Assembly (NCBI GenBank): GCA_017938055.1
Contig: JAGBCG010000069.1
Span: 1 to 21,470, forward strand
DNA length: 21,470 nt
DNA from: Clostridia bacterium
Lineage (GTDB): Bacteria > Bacillota > Clostridia > Oscillospirales > CAG-382
Direction of reading: 5' to 3'
Shown: one piece after another, positions 19,596-21,470 of the stretch
Layout: the number at the start of each line of letters is the position of its first letter
Position numbering within the stretch: position 1 is the first letter of the stretch
Translations under genes and position numbers: made by a program
Notes under the pieces: generated by a model
The model's input: only the letters and a program-made list of their open reading frames with translations
Database searches by the model: none
What the model was told of the DNA's origin: nothing

Positions 19596-21470
19596 TTACT
19601 TGCCCAAATTTTTAAGCATTTCTTCCACGTTATTAAGCATTTCGGTATACTTTTCTTTCTTAGCCTTTTCAGCTTCAACTACCGCCGCAGGTGCCTTATC
19701 CACAAAGGAGGCATTTGAAAGCTTTTTATCTACTCTTTCGATTTCTGACAGAGCTGTCTGACGTTCCTTTTCGAGTCTTTCACGTTCTTTTTCAAGGTCA
19801 ACCATCTCAGCCATGGGTATGAATATCTTAGCACCATCCGAAACTATGCTCACAGCACCCTCGGCATCATACGAAGAAACAACCTCAACCTCAGAAGCCG
19901 ATGCAAGTCTTTCAAAAAACTTACTTGTCTTTTCGTTAAAGGAGTCCGCATAATCAGAAACAATATAAAGCTTTGCCTTTCTTGAGGGCGGAACATTCAT
20001 GCCTGTTCTTGTGTTTCTTACGCTTCTTATTGCATCAATAACTCTGTCCATACTGCGACATTCATCACCAAAGTCAAGATTTTTGTCATATTCAGGATAG
20101 TCACTCACAATAAGCATCTTATCGGAAACCTTGATATTGGACCAGATTTCTTCTGTAATATACGGCATAAAAGGGTGAAGCAATTTAAGTATGCCTGTGA
20201 GCACATAAAGAAGCACACTCTGTGCATTTTTGTTATCCTCTGTGCCCTTATCAAACAGTCTTGGCTTTACAACCTCGATATACCAGTCGCAGAAAATATC
20301 CCATATAAACTCATGAAGCTTTGCTGCCGCAATACCAAGCTCAAACTTGTCAAGATTAGCCGTGATTTCTTTAACTGCGTTGTTCAAGTGGGTAAGAATC
20401 CACTTGTCTTCAATCTGCAGTGTTTCGGGAATAACCGGTTTTGTTTCTTCGTCAAGATTGAGAAGCACAAAACGTGAAGCATTCCACATTTTATTGGCAA
20501 AGTTTCTGGAGTTATCCATCTTTGTGCCTGAGAATCTCATGTCGTTGCCGGGAGCGTTACCTGTAACAAGAGTAAATCTTAATGCATCCGCACCGTACTG
20601 TGCAATAACTTCGAGAGGATCAATGCCGTTACCCAAGGATTTTGACATCTTTCTTCCCTGTTCATCACGAACAAGGCCATGGATAAGCACATTTTCAAAA
20701 GGTGCTTTGCCTGTATGTTCAAGTCCTGAGAAAATCATTCTCGAAACCCAGAAAGTGATGATATCATAGCCTGTTACAAGTGTTGATGTAGGATAATATC
20801 TCTTTAAATCCTCTGTGTTTTCAGGCCAACCGAGTGTGGAGAAAGGCCAGAGTGCAGAGGAAAACCATGTATCAAGCACGTCCTCTTCCTGTCTGAGCTG
20901 TGCACCGCAATCGGGACATATCTTTTCGTCCTCTTTAGACACAATCATCTTACCGCACTTATCGCAGTAAAATGCAGGGATTCTGTGTCCCCACCAAAGC
21001 TGACGGGAGATACACCAGTCATGGATGTTTTCCATCCAGTTGAAGTACTTTTTAGCCTGATTATCGGGGATAAATTTGATTGTACCATTGCGTACTGCTT
21101 CAATGGCAGGTTTTGCAAGAGGCTCCATTTTTACAAACCACTGGTCTGAAATAAGAGGCTCAACGGTAGTTCCGCATCTGTAGCATACGCCAACATTATG
21201 AACGGTAGGCTCAACCTTTACAAGAATTCCCATTTCTTCAAGCTCTTTTACAATAAGCTTTCTTGCCTCATATCTGTCCATACCGTTGAATTTGCCTGTG
21301 ATTTCGTTAAGAGTAGCATCGTCGTTCATGACAACAATCTGCTCAAGGTCGTGTCTTTGACCTACAAGAAAGTCGTTAGGGTCATGTGCAGGTGTAATCT
21401 TAACACAGCCTGTTCCCTTTTCCATATCTGCATATTCATCGGTAATTACGGGAATTTCTCTGTTAACAAA
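19596..21470 (-). CDS. valS: Valyl-tRNA synthetase, C-terminal 624 residues
   Basis: It charges tRNA-Val in the cytoplasm. The frame is open to the window edge, so the N-terminus with the HIGH motif lies outside. The first visible residues read FVNREIPVITDEYADMEKGTG, the editing-domain region typical of ValRS, so an ATG at 21425 is internal and not a start. Visible parts in order: editing-domain PAHDPNDF; the CYRCG...CDKCG...CPDCGA cysteine clusters; WCISRQLWWGHRIPAFYC; ATP-binding GRKMSKSLGNGIDP (KMSKS); the anticodon-binding domain (SVRNTRTGMNVPPSRKAKLY); and the C-terminal coiled coil (EKERERLEKERQTALSEIERV), which separates ValRS from IleRS. It is the first visible gene of the minus-strand block. 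Confidence 0.95.
   Translation of the reverse strand, partial: FVNREIPVITDEYADMEKGTGCVKITPAHDPNDFLVGQRHDLEQIVVMNDDATLNEITGKFNGMDRYEARKLIVKELEEMGILVKVEPTVHNVGVCYRCGTTVEPLISDQWFVKMEPLAKPAIEAVRNGTIKFIPDNQAKKYFNWMENIHDWCISRQLWWGHRIPAFYCDKCGKMIVSKEDEKICPDCGAQLRQEEDVLDTWFSSALWPFSTLGWPENTEDLKRYYPTSTLVTGYDIITFWVSRMIFSGLEHTGKAPFENVLIHGLVRDEQGRKMSKSLGNGIDPLEVIAQYGADALRFTLVTGNAPGNDMRFSGTKMDNSRNFANKMWNASRFVLLNLDEETKPVIPETLQIEDKWILTHLNNAVKEITANLDKFELGIAAAKLHEFIWDIFCDWYIEVVKPRLFDKGTEDNKNAQSVLLYVLTGILKLLHPFMPYITEEIWSNIKVSDKMLIVSDYPEYDKNLDFGDECRSMDRVIDAIRSVRNTRTGMNVPPSRKAKLYIVSDYADSFNEKTSKFFERLASASEVEVVSSYDAEGAVSIVSDGAKIFIPMAEMVDLEKERERLEKERQTALSEIERVDKKLSNASFVDKAPAAVVEAEKAKKEKYTEMLNNVEEMLKNLGK

Noticed and set aside
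21423..21425. ATG as the start of valS
   Set aside because: The frame continues upstream to the window edge with typical ValRS editing-domain residues.

Overview
The window comes from an A+T-rich Bacillota genome, most likely an anaerobic gut-type Clostridia (Oscillospirales-like). The reasons are strong AGGAGG-type ribosome binding sites, sigma-A promoters with 17-base spacers, a glutamate dehydrogenase resembling the Clostridium symbiosum enzyme, an SLH-anchored surface protein, and a lone MinD/methylglyoxal-synthase-type pair as in clostridial min loci. No rRNA, tRNA, CRISPR array, transposase or prophage structural gene is visible.

Layout. 1-180: start of a minus-strand lipoprotein. 529-2492: plus-strand glutamate dehydrogenase and a flavin-reductase-fold protein, each ending at an intrinsic terminator. 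2553-3876: minus-strand pair of a MinD-like ATPase and a methylglyoxal-synthase-fold protein that has lost the family's catalytic residues. 4196-10148: plus-strand run of an SLH/transglutaminase surface protein, a NifS/IscS-type cysteine desulfurase, a MurE-type ligase, a structured leader, a DUF3343 protein and a second class V aminotransferase. 10265-11874: RluA-type pseudouridine synthase overlapping a second flavin-reductase-fold protein. 12112-12498: a DUF1874 (STIV B116/YddF-like) protein. 12821-14375: a minus-strand pair, one protein of unknown function and one secreted protein with copper-amine-oxidase-N-type repeats. 14569-15585: D-lactate dehydrogenase. 15778-21470: a minus-strand block of valS, an MBL-fold hydrolase, an EetA-like NusG-II protein, an EetB-like Gx transporter, an ApbE flavin transferase and a lipoprotein.

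How the parts work together. The 3' block looks like a flavin-based membrane redox module: EetA/EetB-like membrane proteins plus the ApbE enzyme that attaches FMN to extracytoplasmic proteins. The central block holds two different PLP cysteine-desulfurase-type enzymes and a putative S/Se carrier (DUF3343), pointing to sulfur or selenium transfer, with a MurE-type gene between them. Glutamate dehydrogenase and D-lactate dehydrogenase fit fermentative amino-acid and NADH metabolism.

Most notable: (1) a perfect terminator-like hairpin with a T-tract lies inside the SLH/transglutaminase reading frame, at the junction of its two modules; (2) the methylglyoxal-synthase homologue has all five catalytic positions substituted while the fold residues are kept; (3) the leader before DUF3343 has four complementary segments that could form a translational switch; (4) two copies of a small inverted-repeat element sit between convergent gene pairs and carry built-in terminators.
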